DNA of 64,000 bases from Toxonevra muliebris (GCA_963691655.1 OY829326.1:86483235-86547234), one strand, 5' to 3'. Positions 1 to 11,733 are shown, numbered from the stretch's first letter. Numbers and translations: made by a program. Notes: generated by a model not told the origin, from the sequence alone.

Positions 1-205
1 ATTCCTGGTTACAAAGGTTATAGCAAACATTATACCCCATTGGAAAATTTAAGGATAACTGTAAGGATTAAGAGTATTCGGTATATTTGCATAAAGTATT
101 GAAGAAACTCAACCAGATTTTGAGGTAAAACTCGGGGGTGAAAGGGATAAATCGAAATCTCGTTAAATCGAAAACCTCTGTTGTTCGTTCTATGTACGTA
201 GTTTG

Positions 206-1299
206 ATGAAATGCAAGCAAATCCTAAAATTTTATAATATGGATGCATTCAATAAAATATTTGTGATGTTGGAACCGCATCTGTTGCCCAAACAAAATGT
301 ACGCCCAGACGCTATAAGTCCAAAACAAAAGTTAGCAGCTGCCTTGGAGTAAGTGATAATAATAGTTAATATTATTAACAAAATTAATAGTTGCTTTTAT
401 GTTTTTTATTTTATAGATCCCTAGCTTCAGGATCGTTACCAAGGTACATCACGTCAATTTATAGGATTAGTAAGCAACACATAGAAACAACTGTAGATGC
501 AGTATGCAGCGCAATTTGTATGGAGTTGTAACCGTACATGGCAACTTTAACAAAAAGGAGTTTATCGAAACTGCTAACAGTTTTGATAGCCGCTGGCAGT
601 TTCCTAATTGCCTGGGCGCCATGGATGATAAACATGTATCATTAAAGGCACCACTAAATTCTAGTAGCATATTTTACAACTATAAGGTATAGTGGAAATG
701 GGTAAGAATCTACAGTATACATTAAGAACTTATTTTATTTTAAGGGTTTCCACGCGATAGTTTTGTTCGCTATCTCTGATTGGAGATATAAATTTATCTA
801 CCTAGGTGCCTATGGCAGTGAAAGCGATGCCAATAGCGAGTTTATCGGCGACGACGCGTTTCCGCAATGCAAGCGTATTATGAAGCCGTAGGGAGGGAAA
901 AATAAGTTAACGGATGAGAAAACGATTTTCAATTATCGTTTAAGTCGTGTAAGGCGCTGCGTCGAGAATGCGTTTGGCATCTTATGCATCAAATGGCTAT
1001 GCCTAAAGCGCACTATGTTTTATTCGCCTGATAGAGCGCAAAAAATTGTGACTGCTTGTTCAGTTTATTGCTCTTCTACATTAGTTGATACAATTGACTA
1101 GGACGGAAACTTGGTTGGTGGTGAGTTTCATGTAGCAATTCGAGAAATTAATAATTGATCATTAACAGGAACAACTGTTGGAACATATAGAGGTAGACAA
1201 TGCTACACAGTCAAAAGCATTAGAGATAAATTAAGAAATTTTGTAAATAGTCCATCATAAGCAGTTGAATGGCACAGGCAAGCTATATTTTTAAAATAA
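206..1299 (+). pseudogene. PIF/Harbinger (HARBI1-like) DDE transposase, broken
   Basis: The exons read as the DDE endonuclease of the PIF/Harbinger superfamily, which cuts and pastes a DNA transposon. Three putative GT..AG introns (349-416, 687-744, 1121-1168) join coding blocks. The catalytic triad is visible: GAMDDKHV at 615-638, the YGSESDAN block with its Asp near 826, and VENAFG with its Glu at 964-966. A C-terminal tail (IRDKLRNF, then AVEWHRQ) runs to a stop at 1297-1299. ATG206 is the first in-frame start and ATG239 the alternative. The copy is dead: the frame changes around 505-530 and again after the third intron, and stops occur at 889-891, 1099-1101 and 1258-1260. I did not find its terminal inverted repeats. 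Family assignment is firm from the triad and the intron-containing layout; activity is excluded by the stops. Confidence 0.85.
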
Positions 1300-1388
1300 A
1301 TTGTTTAAACAACAAAAATATACCACCTTGATCAAAAAGTTCCCGAAATTCATTCAGAATATTTAAAATACAAGTTTATTCATCTAAA

Positions 1389-1620
1389 TCTGCGGTGCGT
1401 TATCATGGTGCAAAATCCACGAGTTTTCTGTCACAATTCTGGTCTCTTTCGGTGAATTGCTTCACGCAAACGCCTCATAACGCCCAAATAATACTCTATA
1501 ATGGTTAATTTGCGGTTATTGACCAAAATTTCTTTTACTTTATTAATGTTTCCGTCGGTTTTCGATGTCGATGGTCTGCCATTGTGTTAATCTTCGACTA
1601 ACTCACGACCACTTTTGAAC
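1389..1620 (-). pseudogene. mariner transposase remnant with internal deletion
   Basis: On the minus strand the translation gives the N-terminal helix-turn-helix region (NGRPSTSKTD, then VNNRKLTI). This is fused directly to a C-terminal region (YYLGVMRRLREAIHRKRPEL, then WILHHDNAP after a frame change). HHDNAP holds the second catalytic Asp of mariner transposases. The middle of the protein, including the first catalytic Asp, is missing, and stop codons interrupt both parts. This matches a mariner (DD34D-type) protein that lost roughly half its length. It sits inside the TIRs at 1323 and 6239, so the element is non-autonomous. Confidence 0.8.
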
Positions 1621-1665
1621 TTTTACTTTTACAAATGTTAAACTATGACGCTAAGATTTAGAGGG

Positions 1666-1791
1666 TGTTGTGTAGGCAGCGTAGTAGACACGACTGTCCT
1701 TTATTTCATAACGAGTAATGTATATAGATAATGTATATAATACAGTGTTGGATATTAAGGTAGTAGTAATAGTGCTAATAATATTTTTACA
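1666..1791 (-). repeat. 3' LTR of the gypsy element
   Basis: This 126-bp LTR matches 5996-6129 apart from an 8-bp indel in a GTAGTA-rich stretch and a local AGCAGCG/AGCGTAG difference. Such similarity suggests a fairly recent insertion, although the indel hampers simple dating. TG..CA ends are intact. Confidence 0.9.
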
Positions 1792-1838
1792 TCTCTCTTT
1801 TCTTTTTTTTTTTTTTTGTTTTTTTTTTTTTTTTTTTT
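1792..1838 (-). other. Polypurine tract and adjacent A-rich run
   Basis: On the minus strand an A-rich run ends in AAAAGAGAGA exactly at the 3' LTR edge. That is where plus-strand DNA synthesis is primed in LTR elements. The run is unusually long and nearly pure, so it may have expanded after insertion. Confidence 0.6.
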
Positions 1839-2122
1839 AATATAAAGTTATTTTATAAAGTAAAAACTTTTTTAATTTTACATATTTTTCGTACAATTCA
1901 TCTTAGAAAAATTCATTTTAGTAAATAAAATATATAATATAAAATAATACTAAAATATATAAATTTATAAGTTTTTTATAATTTTGGTATAGAGTTTACC
2001 AATTTTAATAGAAGCCATTTCATTTAGATTAAGTTAACCTATACCTATGTGGTGGTATAACTTTTCTGCCCCTCTTTGTTACGTATGTTTCTTGAGGGTC
2101 ACTACAAATTTGTTCAATTTCT

Positions 2123-5100
2123 TTAGTTCCATTGCTGGAGTTTAGTTTTTGCAATATTATTACTAACATGTGGAAAGTCCTGTTTTTCAGATGGAATATC
2201 TTCTTTTAAAATTTCATTTAGTTGTTTTTGAGTTGATGTTTTCAATATATGTTGCCTATTTCTTCTATATAAAGAACCATCTGTATCCTGTACTAAATAA
2301 GATCTGGGTTCTTTACAGGTTTCTACTATTACTCCAGGGAACCACACAGATGCAGGTGATTTTTGTACATTATCTTTTCTCCTAAGTCTACTGGTTTTAA
2401 TGTTTTTGCTGCTTTGTTGTATATTTCAGCTGCCTTCTGTCTTCGTTTTTTAATTTCTCTTTCGTAAGAGGACTTATTGATGAGTTTAGTTTCAAAATTT
2501 TTCGACATTGCCGGAATTTTTGTTCTTAGTTTGCGAGACATTAGTAGTTCACTTGGACTTGGAAGGTTATTTTTTGGTGTAGTTCTATAATGTAATAGTG
2601 CTGTATAAGGATCTGTGTTTGTATCTTTACACTTGTAAAGCATTTTTTTCAGTGTCTGAATTGATCTTTCAGCAAGGCCATCTGACCTTGGCAGATAAGG
2701 ACTTGACGTATTGTGCTCAATATTCCAGTTGTTACAAAAATTTTTAAAATCGGAAGAATTAAATGGCGGACCATTATCTGAAATGAGAAGAGCAGGTATT
2801 CCATGTCTGGAAAATATAGATTTCAATTTTCTTATGACCTGTACACTTGTTGAACCGAAGCTTAATAACTCTACCTCAATATACTTCGAATAGTAGTCAA
2901 CAACTAACAAGTATGATTTTTTATCGAATTCAAAAAGGTCACAGCCTAGCTTGTACCATGGAATATCAACGACCTCATGACTTAAAAGTTGCTGTTTTGG
3001 GTTTGCATTTTTATATTTCATACATGTTTCACAATTTGACACTATATTAAAAATGTCGTGGTTAATATTCGGCCAATATACGGAATCTCGCGCCAAACTT
3101 TGACAACGCTGTATACCCATATGTCCTTCGTGTATGCTTGTGAGAATTGTTTTACGAAGACTTGAAGGAACTATACGATTATTCTTCAATAGCATTCCCT
3201 CAATGATTGAAATGTCGTCTTTGGAATTAAAATAAGGCATTACTTCTTTATCTACTTGTTTTTTATTTATCGGCCATCCGTTTTCTATATAGCTTTTTAA
3301 CTTTTTCAAAATTTCATCTGTTTGAGTTGCTGTTTGAATTTGTTTTATGTATTCTCGTGATAACGCTATTTGAGACATTAAAAAATTGCAGTGTAAATTG
3401 AGATCTTTATCGATTTTGAGATCTGTCATTTCTTTCAAAGGGGCCCTAGAAAGTGTGTCTGCTATAAAAAGAAATTTTCCTGGTTTATATACTACTTGCA
3501 AATCATAACTTTGTAACCTCATCATAAAGCGTTGTAGACGTGCTGGTATTTTGTAAAGTGGCTTATTAAATAGTGAAACCAGTGGCTTGTGATCAGTTTC
3601 TACTATTACTTTTAAACCGTAGATATATTGATGAAACTTATTGCAACCAAAATTAATTAATTCTGTCTTTAATTTATTGAATTCTTTTTCGTGGACAGTA
3701 TCCCAATGCCATTGAATTTCTTTTTTCAAAAGAGTGCGCAAATGTTTATTTTTTGCTGATAAATTAACTATAAAAGAACCAAGATAGTTCACCATTCCCA
3801 TAAATCTTTGTAATTCTACCACCGATCTTGGTGCTTGCAGATTAACTATTGACTTTATTTTGTCCTTGTCTGGCTTTATACCTTGTTCGCTAAAAATGTG
3901 TCCAATAAATTTAATTTCTTTTTGATGAAACTTGGATTTTGTTTTATTAAACTTCAAACCTACATTTTTCGCTCTCTCTAGCACCTGTTGCAAAATAGCA
4001 TCATGTTCTTCAACATTTGGAGCATGAACTAAAAAATCGTCCATGTAAATTACTATACCTTTAATGTCACTGAACAATCGCACCATTTCGGCATGAAATA
4101 TCTCTGGCGCCGCATTTATGCCAAATGGCAAACGTAAGAAACGATACCGCCCGAACGGTGTATTAAATGTGCATAATTTTGATGATCTTTCGTCTAAAGG
4201 CATCATCCAGAAGCCTGAATTTGCATCAAGACTACTAAAAATTTTTGAGCCCCTTAACTTTGACTTGCATTCGTCAACGTTTGGAAATGGGAAACGCGGA
4301 CGTAAAATGGCCTTATTTAAATTTTTTGGATCTAGACACAAACGCAGACTGCCATTAGGCTTAGACACTAACACAATGGAACTCACCCACTCGGTAGGCT
4401 CTTTCACAGGCACTATAACATTTAAGTCAGACATTCTATTTAGTTCATTTTTAAGAGAGTCATATAATGAAAAAGGTATTTTCCTTGGTGGATCAACAAC
4501 TGGCGTTATATCTGTATTCACTTTTAAAGAGCATTCATTTTTAAGCAGACCGAGACCTTCAAAAACTTCTTCATATTTTTCAAAATTTTGTTTTTCAATG
4601 GCATTAATTTGCTGCACTAGATTCATGGCAATGGCACTTTGCAGGCCTATGATATTATTGCACTGCGTGTTTAATATGTAAAAACTTGTTAAATAATTTT
4701 TGCTTTGAAACGCCACAGACAACTGACTAATACCTAAGATAGGTAATTTCTCACCACTAAATGTTAGAATACTGTTTTTTACATTTTTATCTAAATAACT
4801 TAATTTTAATAACTTAAATGTATTTACTGACATTACGTTCGCTTGTGCTCCTGTATCTACTTGACAGATAACCTCTTTCTTGTTGATTTTTATGTTGACA
4901 TTCCATACGTTTTTGTTGTTGTGTATCCTCTCTCTTTCATAAGTTTTCTTTTTGTTGTTGCTATTCTGTTCCAGTATACCAATAAAAAGATCATCATGGT
5001 CGTCGTTTTTCACCACACTTTTTAGGTACTTATTCGTTTGTTGTTTACAGAAATACATTCTTGCAAAATGGTTAAGTTTGCCGCATAGATGACATTTCGC

Positions 5101-5880
5101 GCCTTGTGCTGGACACTTATTTCGATGAATTTGACCGCATTTTTTGCACGTTGTTGTTACGGTTTGATGTTGTTGTTGTCTGTTGTTTGTGTGTGGCGTA
5201 TATTTTTTCGTTAAGTGTAACTGTTCTCTCTTTGACGCATGTGCAGTTTTCTGGTGTTTTAGCGCCGACAAAGTACTGATGTCATGCTCACTTGGTTGAT
5301 GGATCATGTGAGCACTTTCTTTTGCTAGTGTGATGCTTTTTGCGATGTCTATTGCTTTTTGTAGTTTTATATTACCTTCACTTAGAAGTCTTTCCTTAAT
5401 GTGCGAAAAATTTTGTGAAAGGCCACAAATAAAAATGTCGCGCACTAAGTCTTCCCTGATGCTACCAAATTCGCAAGTTGAACTTAAATTGTGTAGTGCT
5501 GCCGCATATTCGGCTATAGACTCACCACAGTTCTGTCTGCGCATTAAAAATTTATGGCGCTCCATCGCGATGTTGACTTTTGGTACGAAATACGCCTCAA
5601 ATTTTTTCAGCAAGTCGCCATATTTAATTTTATCAACATCTTCGTTAAACGAGTTGAAAATTTGTAATGCTCCGGCCCCGAGATGGTGAAGTAATAACGC
5701 GACTTTTCGCGCGTCTAATTCATCTTCTAGATTTGATGCTCTTAGGTATATTTTGAATTGCGTACTCCACATTCTCCATTCCACTGCTAAATTCGTTGAT
5801 TTCAGGTTTATGGGTTGGATCGTAGTAGCAAATGACATGACGTGCCCATTTGCTAAAGGCTCCGCTTTGTTTTCCGTCAT
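2123..5880 (-). pseudogene. gypsy gag-pol polyprotein, defective
   Basis: One long frame (ATG at 5880, 1183 codons to 2329) encodes gag (residues about 1-290), then pol. CCHC zinc fingers: CKKC at 245-248 and CHLC at 263-266, but the last Cys of the second knuckle is Tyr (HFARMY). Protease: VDTGA at 341-345. Reverse transcriptase: about 480-660 with YMDD at 612-615. RNase H is deleted: the frame passes from KTELIN directly into FGCNKFHQYIYG near residue 743, so the segment with the catalytic Asp and Glu is gone while TDHKPL (762-767) remains. Integrase: HHCC (917-953) and Asp981, Asp1035, Glu1071. The C-terminal integrase tail continues in another frame (2123 to about 2365, WFPGVIVETCKEPRSYLV), showing a one-base frameshift near 2365-2372. 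It belongs to the Ty3/gypsy type with fused gag-pol and no envelope gene. It cannot complete reverse transcription itself. Confidence 0.9.
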
Positions 5881-5985
5881 TTTATTTGAACTTTGTTGTA
5901 GCTGCGTGTCTTGTCCTTCAGTTGACTTTGATTAAATTTTTACTTTTTAATCTTTTATTGAATTTAATTTTATAAATTTACAACA

Positions 5986-5995
5986 TCTGACACCA
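5986..5995 (-). other. Primer-binding-site candidate
   Basis: Reading the minus strand, TGGTGTCAGA follows the 5' LTR without a gap, the usual position and TGG start of a tRNA primer-binding site. I could not assign the tRNA by eye. Confidence 0.55.
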
Positions 5996-6129
5996 TGTTG
6001 TGTAGGCAGCAGCGTAGACACGACTGTCCTTTATTTCATAACGAGTAATGTATATAGATAATGTATATAATACAGTGTTGGATATTAAGGTAGTAGTAAA
6101 GTAGTAATAGTGCTAATAATATTTTTACA
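5996..6129 (-). repeat. 5' LTR of the gypsy element
   Basis: A 134-bp LTR pairing with 1666-1791. It lies upstream of the gag-pol start at 5880, so it holds the promoter of the element. Confidence 0.9.
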
Positions 6130-6247
6130 GAGGGAATATCAACTACAAATGTACCAACTTAACAAAAAAAAAAAAAACAGAATCGGAACGATGGGAGCGC
6201 CACACGGTGGTTATTCCGGGAAATTTTTGATCAAGGGGGTAAACTGA

Positions 6248-6480
6248 TTTTTAGAATTTGAATTTATTTCATTAAATTTCATTTCAATTTTTATTTAATT
6301 TCGTACTATGCTTGTCAAATTCCATTTAAATTTTTATTTGTTTTCATTTCAAATTTTATTTAATTCCATTTAAATTTTTATTTAATTTTATTTCAATTTT
6401 TATGTAATTCCACATTAATTTTTATTTAATTTCATTTTAACTTTTATTTAATTTAATTTGCATTATTCATTTTTAATTTC
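6248..6480. repeat. Degenerate AT-rich tandem repeat
   Basis: Repeated variations of AATTTTTATTTAATTTCATT with a spacing of roughly 20-30 bases. It lies directly outside the mariner right end. No coding potential. Confidence 0.7.
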
Positions 6481-7596
6481 ACTTATGGCCGCTTTTTCAC
6501 TTCGTCCTTCAAAGTTTGTTTTTCTGATACGCCATATGTATTTCGGTGTATTTTCTCCACTTCTACTACCTTCATTTCAAAAACTTCTTCAGTCATTTCT
6601 GAAAATAAAAAGATTAATATTTTATCGGAAATATACATAACATATTTTTAAAATTATTACCCATTGCTTCTATTTGTTTGTGCGCTCCAAATTAAATGGC
6701 TTCTTCGTAGCGAATCGCTTTGCCAGTTGTCAAACTAACTCTTGACAAATCAACAAAAATACTTATAAAATCAACCATGTTTTCGTTTCAATAGCATACG
6801 CAAAACGAAATACAAATGAAAATAAATTTCATTTCGTTTTCGCTTTTTTTACATGGCTTTGCTATTGAAAGCGAAATTTATTTTAAACAGCGTACCAGCC
6901 TTAACACATTCGCGGACGTGAATGCTATAACATTCATTTTCATGGTGTCATAATATGACATAAATGCTATAGCATTCAAATCTGTAATACAAATTTCGGC
7001 ATTCAATTCTATATAGCATTCACATTATCCGCAACTGAACTGATCTATGTATCAAAGTAAATGCTTTAGTATTCAGTGTATGTAACTAGTAAAATGTGAT
7101 ATTGTTAGAACTTGGAAAAAACGTGTTTAATCAAAATTTAAATATTACGATTACTTTAAGAGAGCCGCCATGTGTCTCTTTTTGCACCTCGATACAATTT
7201 GAGTGTCTGCGAACGTGTTAAGTATAAACTTTTCCAATTTTACTTGAAAAATCGGTCCCAAATTGTCACCAGAAAACAGTTCCGAAAAAAAAGTTTGGCA
7301 ACTTCTTTTTAAAACTATTAACACTCACTGCATTTCCAAACAAAATTAGAAAAAATTTGTGGTGTTTCTAATGGTTTGGCGGTGTACTGTATATAATAAA
7401 AACAAGAAGTAAATTTTATAACTGGGATCTATATTTTAAAAGACGAGTTTTATATTAAAAAAACGAGTAATTTACACAAATTCATAAAAAAGAGAAAAAT
7501 TATTTCATATCTTATATTTATGATGGAGTAGCAAAATTGACTGACTACTGAATTTAAAATAGCATTGTAGCAAATTACAAAATTTCATAATAATAG
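6481..7596. other. AT-rich spacer without a recognisable gene
   Basis: I see no convincing gene. There is a repeated TGCTATA(G)CATTCA motif around 6920-7080 and inverted ATTTCGTTTT-type segments around 6780-6880. These look like decayed small repeats. Confidence 0.5.
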
Positions 7597-7732
7597 TAGG
7601 GCAAGAGGGGGTAATTTGGCAGTTGGGGGTAACGTGACAATTGGCATTCATTTTTTGTGTATATCTGTCAAGTTGTTAATACATGTGTTTTATATAGCTG
7701 CTTATTTCTCTGAAGACTACAGGTCTGTTGAC

Positions 7733-8460
7733 GTACTTTCCCAGTAAAAACTTGCAGCGAGAGAGTAAAAGAAAGATTGAGAAAAATATTCTCGCAAAGA
7801 GACAAATAGTAGAAATAGTACGCGAACAGAAAACTACTAGAAACTTGCAAGCAAACAGCTGATTAATTGCATTGACAGCTAATTTTTAGAGGAAAAAATC
7901 TTTTGCGATTGTGATTTTTGTAAATTAAATAAAAAAATCCAAATGGAGGAACCATCTCAAATTGAAGTCAAGTGCTCTGCAAAGACCTTCAAGCGAGTGA
8001 AAAGTGGAATGTATAGAAAATAGCATTGAAATGTGCAATTAATGTATTACTTCATATTCAGATACCTTTTTTTTTTTGCGTGCTGCTGCTCTGCTGCTGT
8101 AATTAGAGTTTATAAAATTTGTTGAAATCATTTCTTGTGTGCACACCAGCATTCACAAATACTACTTACATCTTTCACAATATCACAAATATTTCTTTTC
8201 CTCCTCAGTTTTATCGAAAACCACAACAAATTTACTAAAATTAACAAAACACACTTTTTGTTAACGTTCAAATTTTTGACAGTTCTCTTTTTTCGGTAGC
8301 TAAAAATTCTTGCAAGTAAAAATTTTACTAGTAGAAATTTGCAGCTACTTTTGTCTCTCTCATTTTTTACGCTCTCGTTTTTCTCTCTCGTTGCAAGTTT
8401 TTCGAGTACGTGAACACTTTACTAGTAGAAACTTCCAACAATTTGTAACAATTTTTTGTA
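7733..8460. repeat. Long, imperfect inverted repeat (MITE-like)
   Basis: The left arm (about 7733-7850: AAAAACTTGCAGCGAGAGAG and on) is the imperfect reverse complement of the right arm (about 8290-8460: CTCTCTCGTTGCAAGTTTTT). Recurring CTAGTAGAAACTTGCAA motifs occur in both. The arms enclose about 440 bp with no clear gene. Boundaries are uncertain. Confidence 0.5.
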
Positions 8461-8488
8461 CGTGAACAGAGCGTATATAACTGTACAC

Positions 8489-9928
8489 CAGTGATGCCAA
8501 CTCATTTTTTCTTTCTCCCCGATAGCTCTCGCGAAATTCCCTATCTATACATTTATTAGTGTAAGCTACAATTTTATTCCAGAAGATCCAGAAGGGCTAC
8601 ACTATCATATTATATATCAATTTAAAGAGCCTGACGAATATGTTAGCCAAAGATTTGAAATCGGTTTAGCCAATTCCAAAATATTAGCGTCGGAAGTTTT
8701 CTAAAATTCGCTTATTAAACAAAGCATTGCATTCATTGTTGTAATAATCATTGCTTAAACGGGAGTAAATAACAAATGAGAGAGAGGGAGAAAAGACATG
8801 AGTAACGGCATCTCTCAGAATTATCTGCATACACAAATAACAAAACAAACACCAACGAGTAGTTTGGTTCTCTTTTGATATTTGTTTTTTAATAAAGAGA
8901 TTTTTTCCGCAAAAAATAGCCCCAGTTACTGGGGCCTTACCGACTAGTAATTTCATATTATAACACTACGATATGCCCTTTTATATAAACATTTTATATA
9001 AACGAAAAATACCCTTTACGTAGGCTTAGAGTTACTCTCGGTCAGAGTTAAGGGGCCTTGCACTTTCTTGGTTAACCTTTTTTTTATCAATTTTTGTTGG
9101 ATTGATAAATTGATAAAAAAAAAATTTCTGACATCTATTTAAAGACTTGAAGATCAAAACAAAATTGTGTAATAATTAAAAAAAAATTATATAAAGGGTT
9201 TTTTTGCAGCTTCATGGAATACGTTTTGAAAATCGTCAAATGCAATGGCGTGCGTGATTGCAGCTCACAGGAACATCTAGAAAAATACCATTAAAAAATT
9301 ATAACTGTACTCTCTGGTCATACTTAGATTATTTTGTTTGACCAACAATTCACAAAATGGCAGACCGCAAAAATTAGTTTTCTCAAAAATTGGACTTTTT
9401 TCATAAAAACAAAGTTCCAAATTGAGGAAAAAATTAACTAAATTTACATCCTGGGGCCATTTTTGTGTAGAAGAACAAATTTAAATTTCAAAATGGCAAA
9501 AACCTTGTTTTAAGAAAAATTGGTTAAAAGTTTTGACTATCGGTTTTAAACATAAATAATAGCTGACCATAATTTGTAAGTTTATAGGTTACGTCACCAA
9601 GAACTAACAGTTATTAATTAGAAGGTGCTGAACAAAAGCACAGCTAAGCCTTTCTGGACGGCTGAAAGAGAACCCGAAGCATTGCGCGTTTGCGTTAGAC
9701 TGTCTGAATACTAAACGTAAACGTGTTGCATAAAGCAATGTTTTTATGGTTTTTGTTGCAAATGTCCCAGAATTGTATTTAGGAATATAGAATTTGGCAA
9801 AAAATATTCTATAGACTGTCTGGGGTATTTTAATATTGAAAGCTGAACGGTTTCAAATTCCCCGCAAAAAACAGCTCATTCCCCGTTTCCCCGCACTAAG
9901 TAAAATTAACCGCAAGTTGGCATCGCTG
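8489..9928. mobile_element. Non-autonomous hAT element, 1,440 bp
   Basis: Ends are CAGTGATGCCAAC and its inverse GTTGGCATCGCTG, typical hAT CAGNG termini. The 8-bp target duplication CTGTACAC is perfect (8481-8488 and 9929-9936). No hAT transposase is visible. Its 8500-8960 part is the inverted relative of 25440-25830 in another hAT copy, so the two belong to one family. Confidence 0.88.
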
Positions 9929-11108
9929 CTGTACACGCATAATTTCGTTTTTTCAATGAAAAATTGTAAATTTCTATTTTCTAAAGTTTTTGTTGAGTGT
10001 TGTATTTGGTTGTGAATTAAATATTAGTTTTACGCCTCTATTGAGGTAAATATATCCAAAATATTGGTTTTTCTTTTATCTGTATGATTTTTAACGGTAT
10101 ATATTTCGATGGCGTGTAACATTTTATCTAAAATACCATTTCGAGGTAATGTGACATGCATTTGTCTGGGTAATATGGCAAATGCCATCGAAAACAATAT
10201 GACGCTAGTTTTATGACTACTGGTGCTCAGATTGAAGTTAACACTTCCAAATCTAAGAATGCTTCCACATCTGGAGCTGCAAGTCATGCAAGTGCACCAT
10301 TAACACAATTTTTAAATGAAATTGGTCTTTTGCATAAAAGCACACCAAGTAAAACAATCAAATCGTGGCCGAAAGCCGAAATAAAGTTCGATTTTGACTT
10401 CTGCTGATAAAAGAAAAAAGCTAGATAAATTGAAAATGAAAAAAAGCACATCTGCAACAAAAAATGGCTAGTGAATAACATTGAAAAATCACAAATACAC
10501 AGCGAAACGTATTTCATCATCAGAAGAGGACTTCTATTTAAGCCCGATACCCAAAAACTAAATCGATTCAATTCAATTAAATCTTGGAATGTAAAAGAGA
10601 GAGAGATTTCATATAGATTGTGCCAACATTACTGGCAGTATTAATTATTAGATTCAGACTAAAATGGATTCGTTTGTTAATTTTTAGCATTAAATAAACA
10701 TTTTTCACCACTTAAATTGCAATTTAATTCATTTATTACCTCCTCAAAAATTGAGTTTTTAAGTGTATTATAGTCACGTATTGTGATGTGATTTTGAATC
10801 ATCTAATGACGATAAAAGTTGGATCTTGAATTAATTTTTACGACTGTATATTTGGTTTTGCACAAATCATTATTCTTCAGCTTATATGGGCTTAAATAAA
10901 AAAGCGTGCCAAATTACCCCCACTTGCCCTAGCACTTATGCTTGAAGATTTTTTTACAACTGTTTATTTTTATTTGGCTATGTTTAATCGCTTGCTGCTT
11001 TTGGCGTATACATAAAAACTTAGACTTTTACTATATTTTGGTTTGAAATGCACCAGTGTTTGCAAGCCAGCTTTTGAATGAAGAGTTACCTTTCACATCC
11101 CTAGATGT

Positions 11109-11256
11109 GCCCTATTCACGATATCGTGCAGATGGTCTTGCATCATTGCAAATGCAAATTTTAAATGCATGTTGCATATATTTATTGTTGTGATAGCAGA
11201 AATATTTTGTATTTTACAATGATTGAAAACCATTTGCACCTTATCGTGAATAGGGC
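11109..11256. mobile_element. 148-bp palindromic MITE, copy in block A1
   Basis: GCCCTATTCACGATA and its inverse TATCGTGAATAGGGC form the ends, with additional internal pairing (GCAGATGGT / ACCATTTGC). The same element sits at 16256-16402, so it predates the duplication. Confidence 0.75.
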
Positions 11257-11283
11257 TATTGTGACGGGATGTTAGATATCGAG

Positions 11284-11524
11284 GGTCATACGTTGACCCC
11301 TCATAAGTACTTTTTTACCACTTTCGGAAGACAAGACAATAACGCAATAAATATCTATGAACAATATTTAAAAATAAAATCAAAATAAAAACAAAATAAT
11401 TTCAAAAATATTTTTAAAATGATTTAAAACATAATTTTACACATTCTTTATGTACATTTTATGCTTTTTTGTCGTCTCTTCCAAAAGTGGTGAAAAACTA
11501 CTTACGAGGGGTCAACGTATGACC
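11284..11524. mobile_element. 241-bp MITE, present only in block A1
   Basis: Inverted ends GGTCATACGTTGACCCCTC match, with a 6-bp duplication ATCGAG (11278-11283 and 11525-11530). The corresponding position in block A2 (about 16428) lacks it, so it inserted after the segment duplicated. Confidence 0.8.
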
Positions 11525-11733
11525 ATCGAGATACTTTTTGAAAACATCAATGGTTTCAATTAATTGTGAATTTATTTTTAAAGCTTAAATTATAATATTA
11601 ATGTTAAAATTTTAGTTAAAATCTGTTAAAAAACAATTTAACCAATATAGTAAAAACCTGCATTTGTATATTTTTATTGTGTGAAGTCTTCAAAATAGTT
11701 TTTTTTTCAATTGAACCCTTTTATTTATTTTTA

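Larger units (their letters stand above)
1666..6129 (-). mobile_element. Ty3/gypsy LTR retrotransposon, near full length
   Basis: A complete LTR element of 4,464 bp. Both LTRs start TGTTGTGTAGG and end TTTTTACA on the plus strand. A 5-bp target duplication GAGGG flanks it (1661-1665 and 6130-6134). A primer-binding-site candidate lies directly inside the 5' LTR (5986-5995), and a purine-rich tract borders the 3' LTR (1792-1805 in complement). The single gag-pol frame is on the minus strand. It is defective: RNase H deletion and a frameshift in the integrase tail. Confidence 0.92.
1323..6239 (-). mobile_element. Deleted mariner-type element, split by a gypsy insertion
   Basis: Inverted ends of about 27 bp match at 1323-1349 and 6213-6239 (left end begins CCACCTTGATCAAAAA, right end in reverse complement begins CCCCCTTGATCAAAAA). 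Both are flanked by TA (1321-1322, 6240-6241), the Tc1/mariner target. Without the gypsy insertion (1666-6129 plus one 5-bp duplication) only about 450 bp of mariner remain, so the element had already lost most of its transposase before gypsy landed. Confidence 0.85.
7599..10929. mobile_element. TIR DNA transposon with TA duplication, carrying nested insertions
   Basis: Inverted ends match at 7599-7622 and 10906-10929 (GGGCAAG followed by A or T, then GGGGGTAATTT). TA lies immediately outside both (7597-7598, 10930-10931). A second GGGGGTAACGTGACA-like block follows the left end, and a related GGTAATGTGACA lies at 10145. The TA target and length would suit a pogo or Tc1-related family, but I found no recognisable transposase: the short frame at 10213-10407 (starting MTTGAQIEVNTSK) has no motif I can name. 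It contains a hAT at 8489-9928 and inverted repeats at 7733-8460. The right end and its outer flank recur at 16048-16072. Confidence 0.7.

Noticed and set aside
4118..4681. 187-codon plus-strand frame inside the gypsy element
   Set aside because: Antisense shadow of the reverse transcriptase and protease region.
10213..10407. Short frame as a transposase C-terminus
   Set aside because: No catalytic motif, and neighbouring frames are closed. The resemblance is too weak to name.
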